Origin: Chloroflexota bacterium
Lineage (GTDB): Bacteria > Chloroflexota > Ktedonobacteria > Ktedonobacterales > JADMIN01
Assembly (NCBI GenBank): GCA_021323855.1
Contig: JAJPKE010000024.1
Coordinates: 1 to 64,000 of the forward strand
Direction: 5' to 3'
Length of the DNA stretch: 64,000 nt
Numbering within the stretch: the stretch's first letter is position 1; each line of letters starts with the position of its first letter. Positions 52,371 through 61,525 of the stretch are shown here, one piece after another. The notes under the pieces are model-generated. The model saw nothing but the letters and a program-made list of their open reading frames with translations, was not told the DNA's origin and searched no databases. The position numbers were made by a program, and so were the translations under genes.

Positions 52371-52757
52371 TCATCCGCGGCGTGTGGGCATCAGACCCAT
52401 GCGCCGCCGATGGCATGTCAGGTAGACAAAATCCTCACCAGATTCTGAACCCTCAACTGTCTCCACGGCGCGCATCGAACGCCGCATCCCCTTTGGCACG
52501 AAGAACAACTGGCCCGCGCTCACGCGCTCGTTCTTCCCCTCAATCGTCACGATTCCCGCGCCTGCCACCACAATACCAACGACATCCACCTCATTGTTGA
52601 TGTGTTCATCCACGCCGTCCCCGGCGGTGAAGCGCACCAGATTCAGGTTCAGGTCCTCGCTCACTAATGACCACGCCGGCCCAACCTTGTCCTCTATCCT
52701 CGCCTGCTCGGCCAGTACGCCCAACGCCACGACCTGTGGCTGCATTTGCTGCTCCAT
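52371..52757 (-). CDS. cupin-domain protein
   Basis: The 128-aa protein is a single cupin barrel (about 35-120): NLNLVRFTAGDGVDEHINNEVDVVGIVVAGAGIVTIEG followed by VSAGQLFFVPKGMRRSMRA. Only one clear metal-type His (DEHINNE) appears in the first motif, and the second motif lacks the usual His, so metal binding is uncertain. It could be a small-molecule sensor or isomerase. The ATG has CGGAG 6 nt upstream. It converges on trxB and is divergent from the ECF sigma gene. Confidence 0.8.
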   Translation of the reverse strand: MEQQMQPQVVALGVLAEQARIEDKVGPAWSLVSEDLNLNLVRFTAGDGVDEHINNEVDVVGIVVAGAGIVTIEGKNERVSAGQLFFVPKGMRRSMRAVETVEGSESGEDFVYLTCHRRRMGLMPTRRG

Positions 52758-52862
52758 CTCGTTCTCCGTTCTATCTCATTGTTGGACGACACCTATCCTC
52801 ATGGATACTTTACATCTTTGCGCGGCGCATCATCACTTTGCCACCTTCATTCCGTCCTACTG

Positions 52863-52882
52863 TATAAAGTGGCCGTTTTATA
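52863..52882. promoter_or_regulatory. TATAAA-N8-TTTATA inverted repeat in the cupin/sigma divergent region
   Basis: The perfect 6-bp arms lie about 32 bp upstream of the ECF sigma start and about 106 bp upstream of the cupin start. It may carry back-to-back -10 elements. Confidence 0.3.
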
Positions 52883-52913
52883 GGTCATGCGCGTGACGAG
52901 ATGAGGAGCGAGG

Positions 52914-53543
52914 ATGGAGCAGCAGCAAGAGCAGCAGGCGGTCGCGGACTTACCGGGGCCGGGCACGCTGACCGTAGGAGAAGAACGCTTCGAGGAGCTA
53001 TTGCCCGCGCATCGCCGCGCCGTCTTGCGGATGGCGGCGGCGCTGGTAGGCATGGCAGACGCCGAAGACGCAGCGCAGGAGGTGTATACGCGCGCCTGGG
53101 AGTCGTGGCCGGCGCTTCGCGACCACAGCGCGCTGCGCTCCTGGCTGTTGCGCATCACCTATAACGTCTGCAGTGACTGGCGGCGTGGGCGCTTCGGCAC
53201 GCGCCGCGCCCGCTCGCAACCGTTGATGAACGATGACGATACGCACGCTCGCGTCGCCACGCTCGAAGACGACCCCGGCGCCAGCGGGAATACCGCCCGG
53301 CTCGATCTACGCGCCGCCATCAACCATCTCGCCGCCGAACACCGCGAAGTGATTGCGCTTCGCTACTACGCTGGCATGGACGCGACGGAGATCGGCGCGG
53401 CGCTCGGCCTGCCCGCGCCCACCGTGCGCAGCCGCCTACGCCGCGCGCTGACACTGCTACGTGAGCGCCTCGTCACTCCTGGCGAACATCCTGCCATTCA
53501 TGCCCCACATGCTTCTATCCAGGCAGAGAAAGGAGGCCGCTAA
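52914..53543 (+). CDS. ECF sigma factor
   Basis: The 209-aa sigma factor has region 2 (about 25-95: FEELLPAHRRAVLRMAAALVGMADAEDAAQEVYTRAWESW, SWLLRITYNVCSDWRR) and region 4 (about 135-185: AAINHLAAEHREVIALRYYAGMDATEIGAALGLPAPTVRSRLRRAL). An acidic linker lies between them and a short disordered C-terminal tail ends the protein. The ATG has GAGGAGCGAGG upstream. Its stop overlaps the next gene by one base (TAATG). That gene encodes a membrane beta-propeller, the probable anti-sigma or sensor partner. Confidence 0.93.
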   Translation: MEQQQEQQAVADLPGPGTLTVGEERFEELLPAHRRAVLRMAAALVGMADAEDAAQEVYTRAWESWPALRDHSALRSWLLRITYNVCSDWRRGRFGTRRARSQPLMNDDDTHARVATLEDDPGASGNTARLDLRAAINHLAAEHREVIALRYYAGMDATEIGAALGLPAPTVRSRLRRALTLLRERLVTPGEHPAIHAPHASIQAEKGGR

Positions 53544-55198
53544 TGCCGCTCGATCACGAAGAAATATCCACTACTGATGCGCTGCCACCGGAACTCCAGG
53601 ACGTGCATGAGCAACTGCTGGCGGACGGCGCGGACTGGCGCACAGAACTGGACCAGCGTACTGCTGGCTATGAACATGAGGATTGGACGCCCACCAGGCA
53701 AAAGATGACGACTGAAATACAAACACTCGTGTCGGCGCAGCGTGTTCTGCGTTCCCTGCGCCCCATGCGCTACAACAACCGGCGCGGTCTCCTCGCCATC
53801 GCTGCAATGCTAGCCGTCGTTGTGCTGCTGGCCGCGTTGCTGCGTGCCGCCGCGCAGGGGCGCACACAGATCGCCGCCCACAAGACACCGGTTGCGCTAT
53901 CAACACCCATCGCTACCAGCACAATGACACTGAATACGACACCGCAATGGACAATGGTGCCGCTACACGGCAAATCTCCAGCAATGCTTGCGCCAAGCAA
54001 TCCGCGCATCATCTACTCGCCACAATCCCAGCCGCCACTGAGTATCCAGCGCTCAGATGATGCAGGCGAGACATGGCAAAATCTCCCGCTCCCGTTCCAG
54101 ATACCAGCGGAAAGCAGCCCTGGCGGTTGGGGATTCAACCAATTCGTGATTGACCCCATCAACCCGCAAATCATCTATCTGGACGCAGCCATCAATTCTG
54201 CGGCACTCTGCACATCGTTTGGGCAGTCGCCAGACAGCAGCCTGGTGACATATGCGGCAATGGTTGGAGAACGAGCATCTCATCAAGCATCATCCGGCTC
54301 ACATGGGTGCAGCGTGCAATTCTACAGCGCCGATGGCGGTGAACACTGGCATGTCCTCAATCTTCGAGTGCAAGGGCAACTCGCCTTGTATCCCTATGCT
54401 ACCAGCTATCTAGTGCCACAAGGCAGTCGCCTCTACTCTTCAGTGACAGCTTATGGTCCAGCCACAGGGCTACAGCCGCTCGGCAGGCTCGTTTCGAGCA
54501 GTGATGGCATTCACTGGCAGACCAGCGACAATGCACTCATTGCGCGCGGGCTGGGTATAGATGAGTATGCACCCACGCCTGATGGCTCGACCGTCTTCGC
54601 AGTAGTCGAGCCGGTAGACACAAATCTGTATTCAGTAGCCGAAAGCCAGCATCCACCGCTCACGCCCGCCTATCAACTCTGGCGCACTGATGATGCTGGC
54701 TATTCCTGGTACTTTGTCGGCGGCATACCTGATAATGCGATTCCGGCGATGTACGCCACGATGGTACACGGCAAGCCAATACTCTATATCCTTACCGCTT
54801 TTGCCAGCCCAGCAACCGCCTCTATGCTTGAATACAGCAACGATGGTGGCACTAGCTGGCACGCCATTCCAACTGATGGTATTCCGGCAAACCTACAAAT
54901 TTCGCTTCCGTTGTTGGGTCAACTTGCCGATGGCTCGATTCTGGTGCTGGTGACGGTCAATGGTGGAAGTCCGACAGGCGGTACAACATTCTTCTCTTCA
55001 GGCACTCATTTGCTGGCATGGAAGCCAGGTCAAGCCCAGTGGCGCGAGGTAGCTCCGCCGCTGGAAGTCAATGGCGTCAGCATGCTACTCATAGAGCCAC
55101 CGGATGCGACTGGCGCGCAAACGCTCTGGGCGCAGGTGGAAGATGACCTGAACCCATCGGACTTGGTGCAACGGTATACCATTCCCGCAGGAACATAG
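53543..55198 (+). CDS. membrane-anchored Asp-box beta-propeller, candidate anti-sigma sensor
   Basis: The 551-aa protein has a helical cytoplasmic segment of about 78 residues without the zinc-binding H-x3-C-x2-C of classical anti-sigma factors. A membrane helix follows (about 80-100, GLLAIAAMLAVVVLLAALLRAAA), then an outer domain of about 420 residues. The outer part carries at least five sialidase-type Asp boxes (SDDAGETW, SADGGEHW, SSDGIHW, TDDAGYSW, SNDGGTSW), indicating a six- or seven-bladed propeller. No sialidase catalytic residues stand out. Translation is coupled to the sigma factor. It may sense an extracellular glycan or wall signal. Confidence 0.75.
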   Translation: MPLDHEEISTTDALPPELQDVHEQLLADGADWRTELDQRTAGYEHEDWTPTRQKMTTEIQTLVSAQRVLRSLRPMRYNNRRGLLAIAAMLAVVVLLAALLRAAAQGRTQIAAHKTPVALSTPIATSTMTLNTTPQWTMVPLHGKSPAMLAPSNPRIIYSPQSQPPLSIQRSDDAGETWQNLPLPFQIPAESSPGGWGFNQFVIDPINPQIIYLDAAINSAALCTSFGQSPDSSLVTYAAMVGERASHQASSGSHGCSVQFYSADGGEHWHVLNLRVQGQLALYPYATSYLVPQGSRLYSSVTAYGPATGLQPLGRLVSSSDGIHWQTSDNALIARGLGIDEYAPTPDGSTVFAVVEPVDTNLYSVAESQHPPLTPAYQLWRTDDAGYSWYFVGGIPDNAIPAMYATMVHGKPILYILTAFASPATASMLEYSNDGGTSWHAIPTDGIPANLQISLPLLGQLADGSILVLVTVNGGSPTGGTTFFSSGTHLLAWKPGQAQWREVAPPLEVNGVSMLLIEPPDATGAQTLWAQVEDDLNPSDLVQRYTIPAGT

Positions 55199-55253
55199 AA
55201 CGAGCGGGCAGATGAGAAGCACCTCCCATATGCCCGCCAATATCACACAACTG

Positions 55254-57956
55254 CTACTCGCTATCTGCCTTGCTATCCAGGCGCGCCTCGATGGCTGCCA
55301 GACGGTCGCGCAGCTTGCGGTTCTCTTCGCGCGTCTCGTCGAGGTCGCTGCGCAGTTTGCGCGTCTCCTCGCCGTTGCTGCGCCCTTTTTGCAGCGCCCG
55401 GATGGCTTCGCGGGCGTTGCGCACGATGCGCTCGTCCACACTCCGCGCCGCCAGCCGCTCCAAAGGCGCGATGCCGCGCTGATCGTTCCATGCCGCCAGC
55501 GCACCAATAGCAGCCATCACCGACAGTTCCCAGGGATCGTCCAGCGCGGCGATCAGCGCGTTGACCACGCGCGTCTGCGCCTCACCTGGATCAATCATCT
55601 TCGTCGTTGCCAGCACCCGCAGGCCGTTGAGCGCCACAAAGCGCGCATCCATTGGCTTCGCGCGGCTGGTTCCCCATTCCACCAGCGTATCCACCACGCG
55701 CGCATCGCCCAATTCACCCAGGCCAGCAAAGACGCCGCTGCGAATGATCTCATTCCACGATGGCGTCTCCACCTTCGCCAGCAGCCGCTCATAGGCGCCA
55801 GGAGTGCGCGTCTTGCCGAGCGCCGTCGCTGCCGCCGCTTCCACATGGTAGCTGGGGTCGCCGTGTTCCAGGATGCCTGTCAGCGCTGTTGCAGCGCGCT
55901 CTGCCAGTTCGGCTTGCTCCGGCGCGCGATACGTGCCTAGCGCGCTCACGATGGCGCGCCGCGCCTTCGGCTCCTCGATTTTCTCCAGCGCGCCAATCAG
56001 TGTATCGAGCGCATGCTCAGACTTCTGGCTCGCCAGCGCCGCAGCAATTGCGCCGCGAACCGCCCAGAATGGCTCATCTAGCAGCGCCTGTTCCAGCGCC
56101 GAAACGCTCTCCCGGTCGGCCAGCTTACCCAACGCCTCAGCCGCCTCGATACGCCCCTGGATATCGGGGTCGTGGCGCAACTGGAAACGCAATAGCTCGC
56201 TTGGGCGCTCGAACTCCAGCGTCTTCAGCAGCCACGTACCTTCATCGAAGCGCACGGCGAACGGTCGCCGCGCCAGCGGGAAGTAGAACGTCTGGTTCTC
56301 CTCCTCGATGTTGACACGGAAGGTCTGGGTCGTGAAGGCAACGTTGGGGTCGTCCGCCTTGCTCTCATCGCTCTTCGGCACCATGAAGGCGATATCCACC
56401 GGCGTCACGAAAAGCGGCGTCTGCTCATCCACCTTCTGCGTCTGGCGCACCGTCAGCCGCGCCAACTTCTGCTCGCCGTCCCAGTTGTAGGAGACCTTGA
56501 ACTCTGGATGGCCAGCCTTGTAATACCACTGCTCGAAGAAGCGCCCCAGACTGCGCCCGGTCGCCTCTTCCGCTGCGCGTTCCAGGTCTGCGGTGATGAC
56601 CTCGCGCCCGGCATTGCGGCGCGTATAGAGCTGGATGGCACGCCAGAACGGCTCCTCGCCCAGCACATTGCGCAACATATGCAGCACCAGCGCCGCCTTC
56701 TGGTAGACATGCCGGTCGAAGAGTTCATTGCCGTTCTTATGGTAGACGTTGTAGACGATGGGGCGGCGTCCCCTGGCGTCCGCCTGCAAATAGATGTCGC
56801 GGTAGTCGTGCAGCATCGCGCGGAACTCATCCACGCCCAGATCGAACTCTGTCCACGTGGCCTCAAAGTAGGAGGCGAAGCCTTCTTTCAGCCAGGTATG
56901 GCTCCAATCGCGCACCGCCAGCAGATCGCCATGCCACTGATGCACTAACTCATGCGCGACGACATCCTCGGTGTTGGTGTCCAGGCTGGCGCGCGCATCA
57001 GTCATCAGGCGATAGCTATGGGTGGTGGCGCTGGCGTTCTCCATTGCCCCCAGAAACAGTTCAGCGACAACCTGCCCATACTTGGGATAGGGGTAGTCCA
57101 CGCCGAAATGCTCGCTGAAATATTCGATCATACGCGGCGTCTTGCCGAGGAAGCGTTTGCCATCCTCTTCGCGCCCCGGACGCACATAATAGTTGACTGG
57201 CACCTCGCGCCAGGCATCCTGTATCTCAGCGAATTCACCGATCACCAGCGTCACGAGATAGGCAGGAAACGCCACATCCATCCGCCAGGAATACGTCTTC
57301 TTGCCATCCGCCTGCTCCTCGACGCCTTCCAGCACGCCGTTGGAGAGGACGAAGAAATTGCCGGGAACGGTGGCCTTCAGCGCGGTGGTGGCGCGGTCAT
57401 TGGGGAAATCATGGCACGGAAACCAAAAATGGTGGTATTCGGTCTCTCCCTGAGTCCAGAGTTGCACTGGCAGATCAGGGTTGCCAGTCTCCGGCGCAAC
57501 GAACATCACGCCGGTGCGCGGCTGCGCGCTGTAGCGGACGGTCACGCCGAACTCTTCGCCATAGTGATAGGGGCGATCCAGCCGGACATGCAGCTTCTCG
57601 CCTTCGCTCCAGTAGGCCAGCGGCGTCTCGGTACCAGCGAGCGTAACAGTCTCGATGAGCAGTTCGGCGGCGTCGAAGCTGACCTCCTGTATCTCCTCAA
57701 AGAGCGTCTTGAAGCTGGTGGTGACGACACCATTCAGGCTCTTGTGATCGAAGTCGGGCGTCACCTCGATGGCGACATGCACCACGTCGGCTGGCCGGTC
57801 CGGCGCATAGGTTGCCTTGTCGCCAGGCAGCGCAAACGTTGGGCCGTTGCCATTGCGCACGCCAGCATACTCGCCATACTCAGCATAATCGGCATACTCG
57901 TTCAGTTGGGCGCTATCGAGCAGGTGCATGAGGCCCCGATAACCGCAGTAATACAC
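55254..57956 (-). CDS. M1-family zinc aminopeptidase with HEAT-repeat C-terminus
   Basis: The 900-aa cytoplasmic enzyme removes N-terminal residues from peptides. The N-terminal beta-saddle (about 40-220) precedes the catalytic domain, with the exopeptidase motif GAMENAS and HELVHQWHGD (His335, Glu336, His339) plus the third zinc ligand Glu358 in WLKEGFASYF. After about residue 570 come alpha-helical HEAT-like repeats (AAEALGKLADRESVSALEQALLDE, AALASQKSEHALDTLIGAL). The C-terminus is a 45-residue coiled coil. The frame opens at 58055, but GTG 57956 has AAAGGAG 8 nt upstream. An unusual Tyr/Glu/Asn-rich stretch lies near residues 18-35. Confidence 0.9.
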   Translation of the reverse strand: MYYCGYRGLMHLLDSAQLNEYADYAEYGEYAGVRNGNGPTFALPGDKATYAPDRPADVVHVAIEVTPDFDHKSLNGVVTTSFKTLFEEIQEVSFDAAELLIETVTLAGTETPLAYWSEGEKLHVRLDRPYHYGEEFGVTVRYSAQPRTGVMFVAPETGNPDLPVQLWTQGETEYHHFWFPCHDFPNDRATTALKATVPGNFFVLSNGVLEGVEEQADGKKTYSWRMDVAFPAYLVTLVIGEFAEIQDAWREVPVNYYVRPGREEDGKRFLGKTPRMIEYFSEHFGVDYPYPKYGQVVAELFLGAMENASATTHSYRLMTDARASLDTNTEDVVAHELVHQWHGDLLAVRDWSHTWLKEGFASYFEATWTEFDLGVDEFRAMLHDYRDIYLQADARGRRPIVYNVYHKNGNELFDRHVYQKAALVLHMLRNVLGEEPFWRAIQLYTRRNAGREVITADLERAAEEATGRSLGRFFEQWYYKAGHPEFKVSYNWDGEQKLARLTVRQTQKVDEQTPLFVTPVDIAFMVPKSDESKADDPNVAFTTQTFRVNIEEENQTFYFPLARRPFAVRFDEGTWLLKTLEFERPSELLRFQLRHDPDIQGRIEAAEALGKLADRESVSALEQALLDEPFWAVRGAIAAALASQKSEHALDTLIGALEKIEEPKARRAIVSALGTYRAPEQAELAERAATALTGILEHGDPSYHVEAAAATALGKTRTPGAYERLLAKVETPSWNEIIRSGVFAGLGELGDARVVDTLVEWGTSRAKPMDARFVALNGLRVLATTKMIDPGEAQTRVVNALIAALDDPWELSVMAAIGALAAWNDQRGIAPLERLAARSVDERIVRNAREAIRALQKGRSNGEETRKLRSDLDETREENRKLRDRLAAIEARLDSKADSE

Positions 57957-58123
57957 GGGATCGTCTCCTTTGACGTAGATAGGGGGTTGAGCAAGCGTAT
58001 CAACATGTCGTAAGACGGCACGCTCATGTATGATGAGCATCATACATGCTATCAAGTGTACCGCCTTGTTTACGCGGGGTCAATGGCGCGCATGGCACGC
58101 GCGTCTCATGTCCTGAGACGATA

Positions 58124-59158
58124 CTAGGCCATCGGGTGATGATAGGCCGCCGAATAGCGTCCGGTGGCGAAATATTCGAGTTGACGCTCGATATCCGTCA
58201 ACAGGCCACTGGCGCCGATGCGAAAGAGGTCCGCGCGCAGCCAATCGTCGCCAAGCTCCTCCTTCATCAGAATCAACCAGTCGAGCGATTGCTTGGCCGT
58301 GCGGATGCCGCCAGCAGGTTTGAAGCCGATCTGATAGCCCGTTTCCTCGGCGTATTCACGAATCGCGCGCACCATCACCAGGCTTACCGGCAGCGTGGCA
58401 TTGACGCTTTCCTTGCCGGTGGAGGTCTTGATGAAGTCGGCGCCTGCCATCATGCAGACCCAACTGGCACGGGCAACGTTGCGCAGCGTACCCAGTTCGC
58501 CGGTCGCCAGGATGGTCTTCATATGAGCATCGCCGCAGGCCTCGCGGAACATGCGCACCTCGTCGTAGAGTCCCTGCCAGTTGCCGGTCAGCACGTTGGC
58601 GCGCGAAATCACGATATCAATCTCACGCGCGCCAGCCGCCACCGAGGCGCGTATCTCTTCCAGCTTGAGCGGCAATGGATTCTGTGCGGCGGGGAATCCG
58701 GTGGAGACGGCGGCAACGGGGATATTGGTTCCTGCCAATGCCTCAACAGCCACCGGCACGAGATTATGATAGACACAGACGGCGCCAGTATGCAGGTCCA
58801 GTCCCGTAGCGCCCAACTGTTGCAGGATGTTCTGGCGGACGGGATGCTGCGCTTTGGCGCAGAGACGACTGACATTGCCAGGGGTATCATCGCCGGCCAG
58901 CGTCGTCAGATCAATGCAGGTGATGGCGCGCAAAAGCCAGGCCGCCTGCCATTCTTTCTTGACGGTGCGGCGCGTGGGAATGGTGGCGGCGCGGCGCTCC
59001 ACGGCGCTGCGATTCACCAGCACGGCGGCGATCCGCGCCATGTCCAGCGGCATGCCAGGGTTACGCGGACGCGCGACTGGCGCTTCGCTCTGCCGCTGTG
59101 TGCGCTGCCCCCGTTCCGGCGCTCGCTCGTCCGTGTGTGGCGCTGTCCGTGTGACCAT
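58124..59158 (-). CDS. deoC: deoxyribose-phosphate aldolase (long, eukaryote-like form)
   Basis: DeoC splits 2-deoxyribose-5-phosphate into acetaldehyde and glyceraldehyde-3-phosphate in deoxynucleoside catabolism. The 344-aa protein is much longer than the 220-260 aa bacterial form and resembles the animal DERA type. The Schiff-base Lys244 lies in GADFIKTSTGKE, the second active-site Lys280 in IGFKPAGGIRT, and the early core has CIDLTTLAGDDTPGNV. The N-terminal 60 residues are Arg/Pro-rich. The ATG is preceded by GGGATGGGG. It lies alone between the M1 peptidase and a gene-poor gap. Confidence 0.92.
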   Translation of the reverse strand: MVTRTAPHTDERAPERGQRTQRQSEAPVARPRNPGMPLDMARIAAVLVNRSAVERRAATIPTRRTVKKEWQAAWLLRAITCIDLTTLAGDDTPGNVSRLCAKAQHPVRQNILQQLGATGLDLHTGAVCVYHNLVPVAVEALAGTNIPVAAVSTGFPAAQNPLPLKLEEIRASVAAGAREIDIVISRANVLTGNWQGLYDEVRMFREACGDAHMKTILATGELGTLRNVARASWVCMMAGADFIKTSTGKESVNATLPVSLVMVRAIREYAEETGYQIGFKPAGGIRTAKQSLDWLILMKEELGDDWLRADLFRIGASGLLTDIERQLEYFATGRYSAAYHHPMA

Positions 59159-59681
59159 GTTGCCCCATCCCCTCTATTTCATGCTAGCTCGGTCCCCGCT
59201 CTACCATATCATCTTATTAGAGTACGACGAGACAACAGGCGCATCAAGCACATCTTGTCCAGGTCGTTGTCTGGGTCGTTGTCCAGCTTGCGCATACCTA
59301 ATATGTTAGATATACTGCCATGACGCGAATACACCGCAGCGCGCTCACATGGCGTATCCGCAACCCATCTAGCCTGAATCAATAACATCAGCGGATTCAT
59401 GTTTCGTAGCACCGGCAACATTTTAGACGTTCCGCAGCCGTAAGCGTCCCTCGTACAACATATTCGCCAGCTTTTCTCGTCCTGTTTGTGCCATCAGTAT
59501 GCCTAACCGACATCAGCCCTTGTTTTCACCCGATAATCATGCCCGCGTCGCATCCGACGATAACGAAGCACATAGCGCGAACCCGTAGTGCGTATTCCGC
59601 CCAGCCGTCTTTCGCGCCACATATGCGTGAGCGCGCACATGATCGTTCTGAATGATCGAGAGTTGCAAAGGAGCAACGACA
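59159..59681. other. 523-bp intergenic region without a recognisable gene
   Basis: It separates deoC from the SnoaL-like gene (divergent). A three-unit 12-nt tandem repeat lies at 59255-59290. I see no convincing promoter, RNA or ORF. Confidence 0.6.
59255..59290. repeat. three 12-nt tandem units TTGTCCAGGTCG-like
   Basis: The units are TTGTCCAGGTCG, TTGTCTGGGTCG and TTGTCCAGCTTG, adjacent, in the deoC upstream region. Confidence 0.75.
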
Positions 59682-60146
59682 ATGGCAGAAGATAACACCA
59701 TCTTGTCCCGCCGCTTATTGGAAGAGTGCTTTAGCAGAGGCGACTTGAGTGTGGCAGATGAGGTGCTAGACGCCAACAGCATCCTCCACGACCCTGCTCA
59801 GCCTGGCCCAATTGAGGGTGCTGCTGGTTTCAAGCAGCTTGTCAACATGTATCGCACCGCATTCCCTGACCTCCAATTCACGCTCAACGATGTACTGAGC
59901 GCCAGTGATCGCGTCATAACGCGCTGGACGGCACGCGGCACCCATCGCGGAACGCTGCAAGGCATCCCACCAACCGGCAAATCAACAACCGTCACAGGGA
60001 TCACCATTGATCGCTGCGCGAATGGGAAGATTGTGGAAAGTTACACCAACTGGGATACGCTGGGCCTGATGCAACAACTCGGCGTGATTCCGACGATGTC
60101 CGCCACGACTGGCGCGGAGGCGCAACCACAACAACCGCAACATTGA
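59682..60146 (+). CDS. SnoaL-like / ester cyclase family protein
   Basis: The 154-aa protein has the NTF2-like fold of SnoaL-type ester cyclases. Family features are RRLLEECFSRGDLSVADEVLDANSILHDP, YRTAFPDLQFTLNDVLSASDRVITRWTARGTHRGTLQGIPPTGK and ITIDRCANGKIVESYTNWDTLGLMQQLG. In known cases it cyclises polyketide or related esters, but many members have unknown substrates. The ATG at 59682 has AAAGGAG 9-10 nt upstream; the frame also opens at 59652. The C-terminal 15 residues are Gln/Pro-rich. It is convergent with the phospholipase D-like gene. Confidence 0.85.
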   Translation: MAEDNTILSRRLLEECFSRGDLSVADEVLDANSILHDPAQPGPIEGAAGFKQLVNMYRTAFPDLQFTLNDVLSASDRVITRWTARGTHRGTLQGIPPTGKSTTVTGITIDRCANGKIVESYTNWDTLGLMQQLGVIPTMSATTGAEAQPQQPQH

Positions 60147-60166
60147 CACCTTCAGTCGTATATCAC

Positions 60167-60245
60167 GGCAGTAAACTGCCGGCGCACGAACACCACGCGC
60201 TGAACACCCATGGCTTCAGCCGGACTTGTCCGTGTGCCGGCTTTT
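60167..60245. terminator. compound hairpin terminator between convergent genes
   Basis: Three inverted repeats occur: GGCAGT-AA-ACTGCC (60167-60180); a long outer stem GCCGGCGCACG / CGTGTGCCGGC (60178-60188 with 60231-60241, one mismatch); and an inner stem GCTGAA / TTCAGC (60199-60204 with 60215-60220). TTTTC follows on the plus strand. Confidence 0.65.
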
Positions 60246-60259
60246 CAAAGCCGCGCATA

Positions 60260-61525
60260 CTACATGACCAGCCGCAATGGTTCGAGTATCTCTTCGCTGA
60301 GTATGGCGAGCCATGAACGTTTCACCCAGGCATCGAGTGTGAGTTCAACGGCGTTGGTCTTGTCGCACTCGAAGAGCGCCTCCATCTGTCGCGCCAGCTC
60401 TTTGCTATAGACCTCGACATTGATCTCGTAGTTGCCGACAGAACTGAGCCGGTCCAGGTTCGCAGTGCCGATGGTGGACCACTGGCCGTCAATCGTGCAG
60501 GTTTTCGCGTGAATCATCGCATGCTGATAACAGAAAACGCGAATGCCGGACTCCAGGCAATCGGTAAAGTAACCACGCGCCAGCCAATCCGCAATGACAT
60601 GGTTTGATTGCCACGGCACCAACACCTGTACGTCCACGCCGCGCGCTGCCGCTGCTTTCAGCGCATCCAGGAATATGTGATCGGGAATGAAATAGGCGTT
60701 GGTAAGGTAAATATGGTGTTCGGCGCAGTCTATCGCCTCGATATACATGTCGCGAATAGGGAAGGTCAGGCGGACGGCGCTGTTGCCATGCAATTGGATC
60801 AGCGAATCGAAATGTCGCTGATAATGATGTGGGATGCGTTTTCGGCGTGGCGCATGGCGATTCCAAAAATCCTCGAACGACTGGCCGAGGTCGGCAGCGG
60901 TGGGGCCAACGATGCGCAAATGCGTATCGCGCCATTCAGTCGCATAGAGGCTGCCGATATTGTAGCCGCCAATAAACGCCGTCTTGCCGTCCACGATCAG
61001 GAGTTTGCGGTGGTCCAACGCATAACGACGCGGATCGAACGCATGGCGTAGACGCACAATCGCCTGATATTTGAGTTCGTGGATGGGCGGCGGGAACGAT
61101 TTGAACTCCTTTGAGACGACCAGGTTGCCGAAGCTATCGAAGAGAACATAGACCTGAACGCCCTCCGCTGCTTTGCGTTCCAGGCGTTTCTTGAACTCCT
61201 GCCCAACTGCGTCGCCTTTCCAGATAAAGGATTCGATATAGATACGCTCCTGCGCCTCATCTATCGCCGCCAGCATCGCCTCATAGAGATCACGCCCATA
61301 GCTAAATAGTTTGAGTTGGTTCTGGCCGACGCGCACCTCTGGTAGCCGCAGGTACGGAAAGCCCTCGGCAGGACTGCGATGCCGCCGCACTGCCGCTACC
61401 ATCAGCACGGCGGCGATGGTCGCCTGTAAGCCTACCAGTGCGCCAATTGCGCCGAAGAAGATACGCATCAGTGGCACGCGGCGCCGCAATCCCGAAAGAT
61501 TCAGCCGTGGAATAGACTTCCTCAT
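60260..61525 (-). CDS. phospholipase D-family protein (cardiolipin synthase-like)
   Basis: The 421-aa protein has one N-terminal membrane segment (about 18-42) and two HKD catalytic motifs: HRKLLIVDGKTAFIGGYNIG in the first half and HAKTCTIDGQWSTIGTANLD in the second, each with H-x-K-x4-D. Bacterial members condense two phosphatidylglycerols to cardiolipin at the membrane. The layout with YIESFIWKGDAVG also fits. I take ATG 61525, with AAGGTG about 11 nt upstream. The frame remains open to 61711, but the additional 62 residues include a tandem repeat. It is divergent from the WYL regulator. Confidence 0.88.
   Translation of the reverse strand: MRKSIPRLNLSGLRRRVPLMRIFFGAIGALVGLQATIAAVLMVAAVRRHRSPAEGFPYLRLPEVRVGQNQLKLFSYGRDLYEAMLAAIDEAQERIYIESFIWKGDAVGQEFKKRLERKAAEGVQVYVLFDSFGNLVVSKEFKSFPPPIHELKYQAIVRLRHAFDPRRYALDHRKLLIVDGKTAFIGGYNIGSLYATEWRDTHLRIVGPTAADLGQSFEDFWNRHAPRRKRIPHHYQRHFDSLIQLHGNSAVRLTFPIRDMYIEAIDCAEHHIYLTNAYFIPDHIFLDALKAAAARGVDVQVLVPWQSNHVIADWLARGYFTDCLESGIRVFCYQHAMIHAKTCTIDGQWSTIGTANLDRLSSVGNYEINVEVYSKELARQMEALFECDKTNAVELTLDAWVKRSWLAILSEEILEPLRLVM

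Noticed and set aside
56952..58013. 353-aa open frame on the plus strand
   Set aside because: It is antisense to the M1 aminopeptidase, which has full catalytic motifs; no family features or ribosome site in the antisense frame.
58046..59323. 425-aa open frame on the plus strand
   Set aside because: It is antisense to deoC, whose active-site lysines are clear; the frame is a shadow caused by high G+C codon bias.
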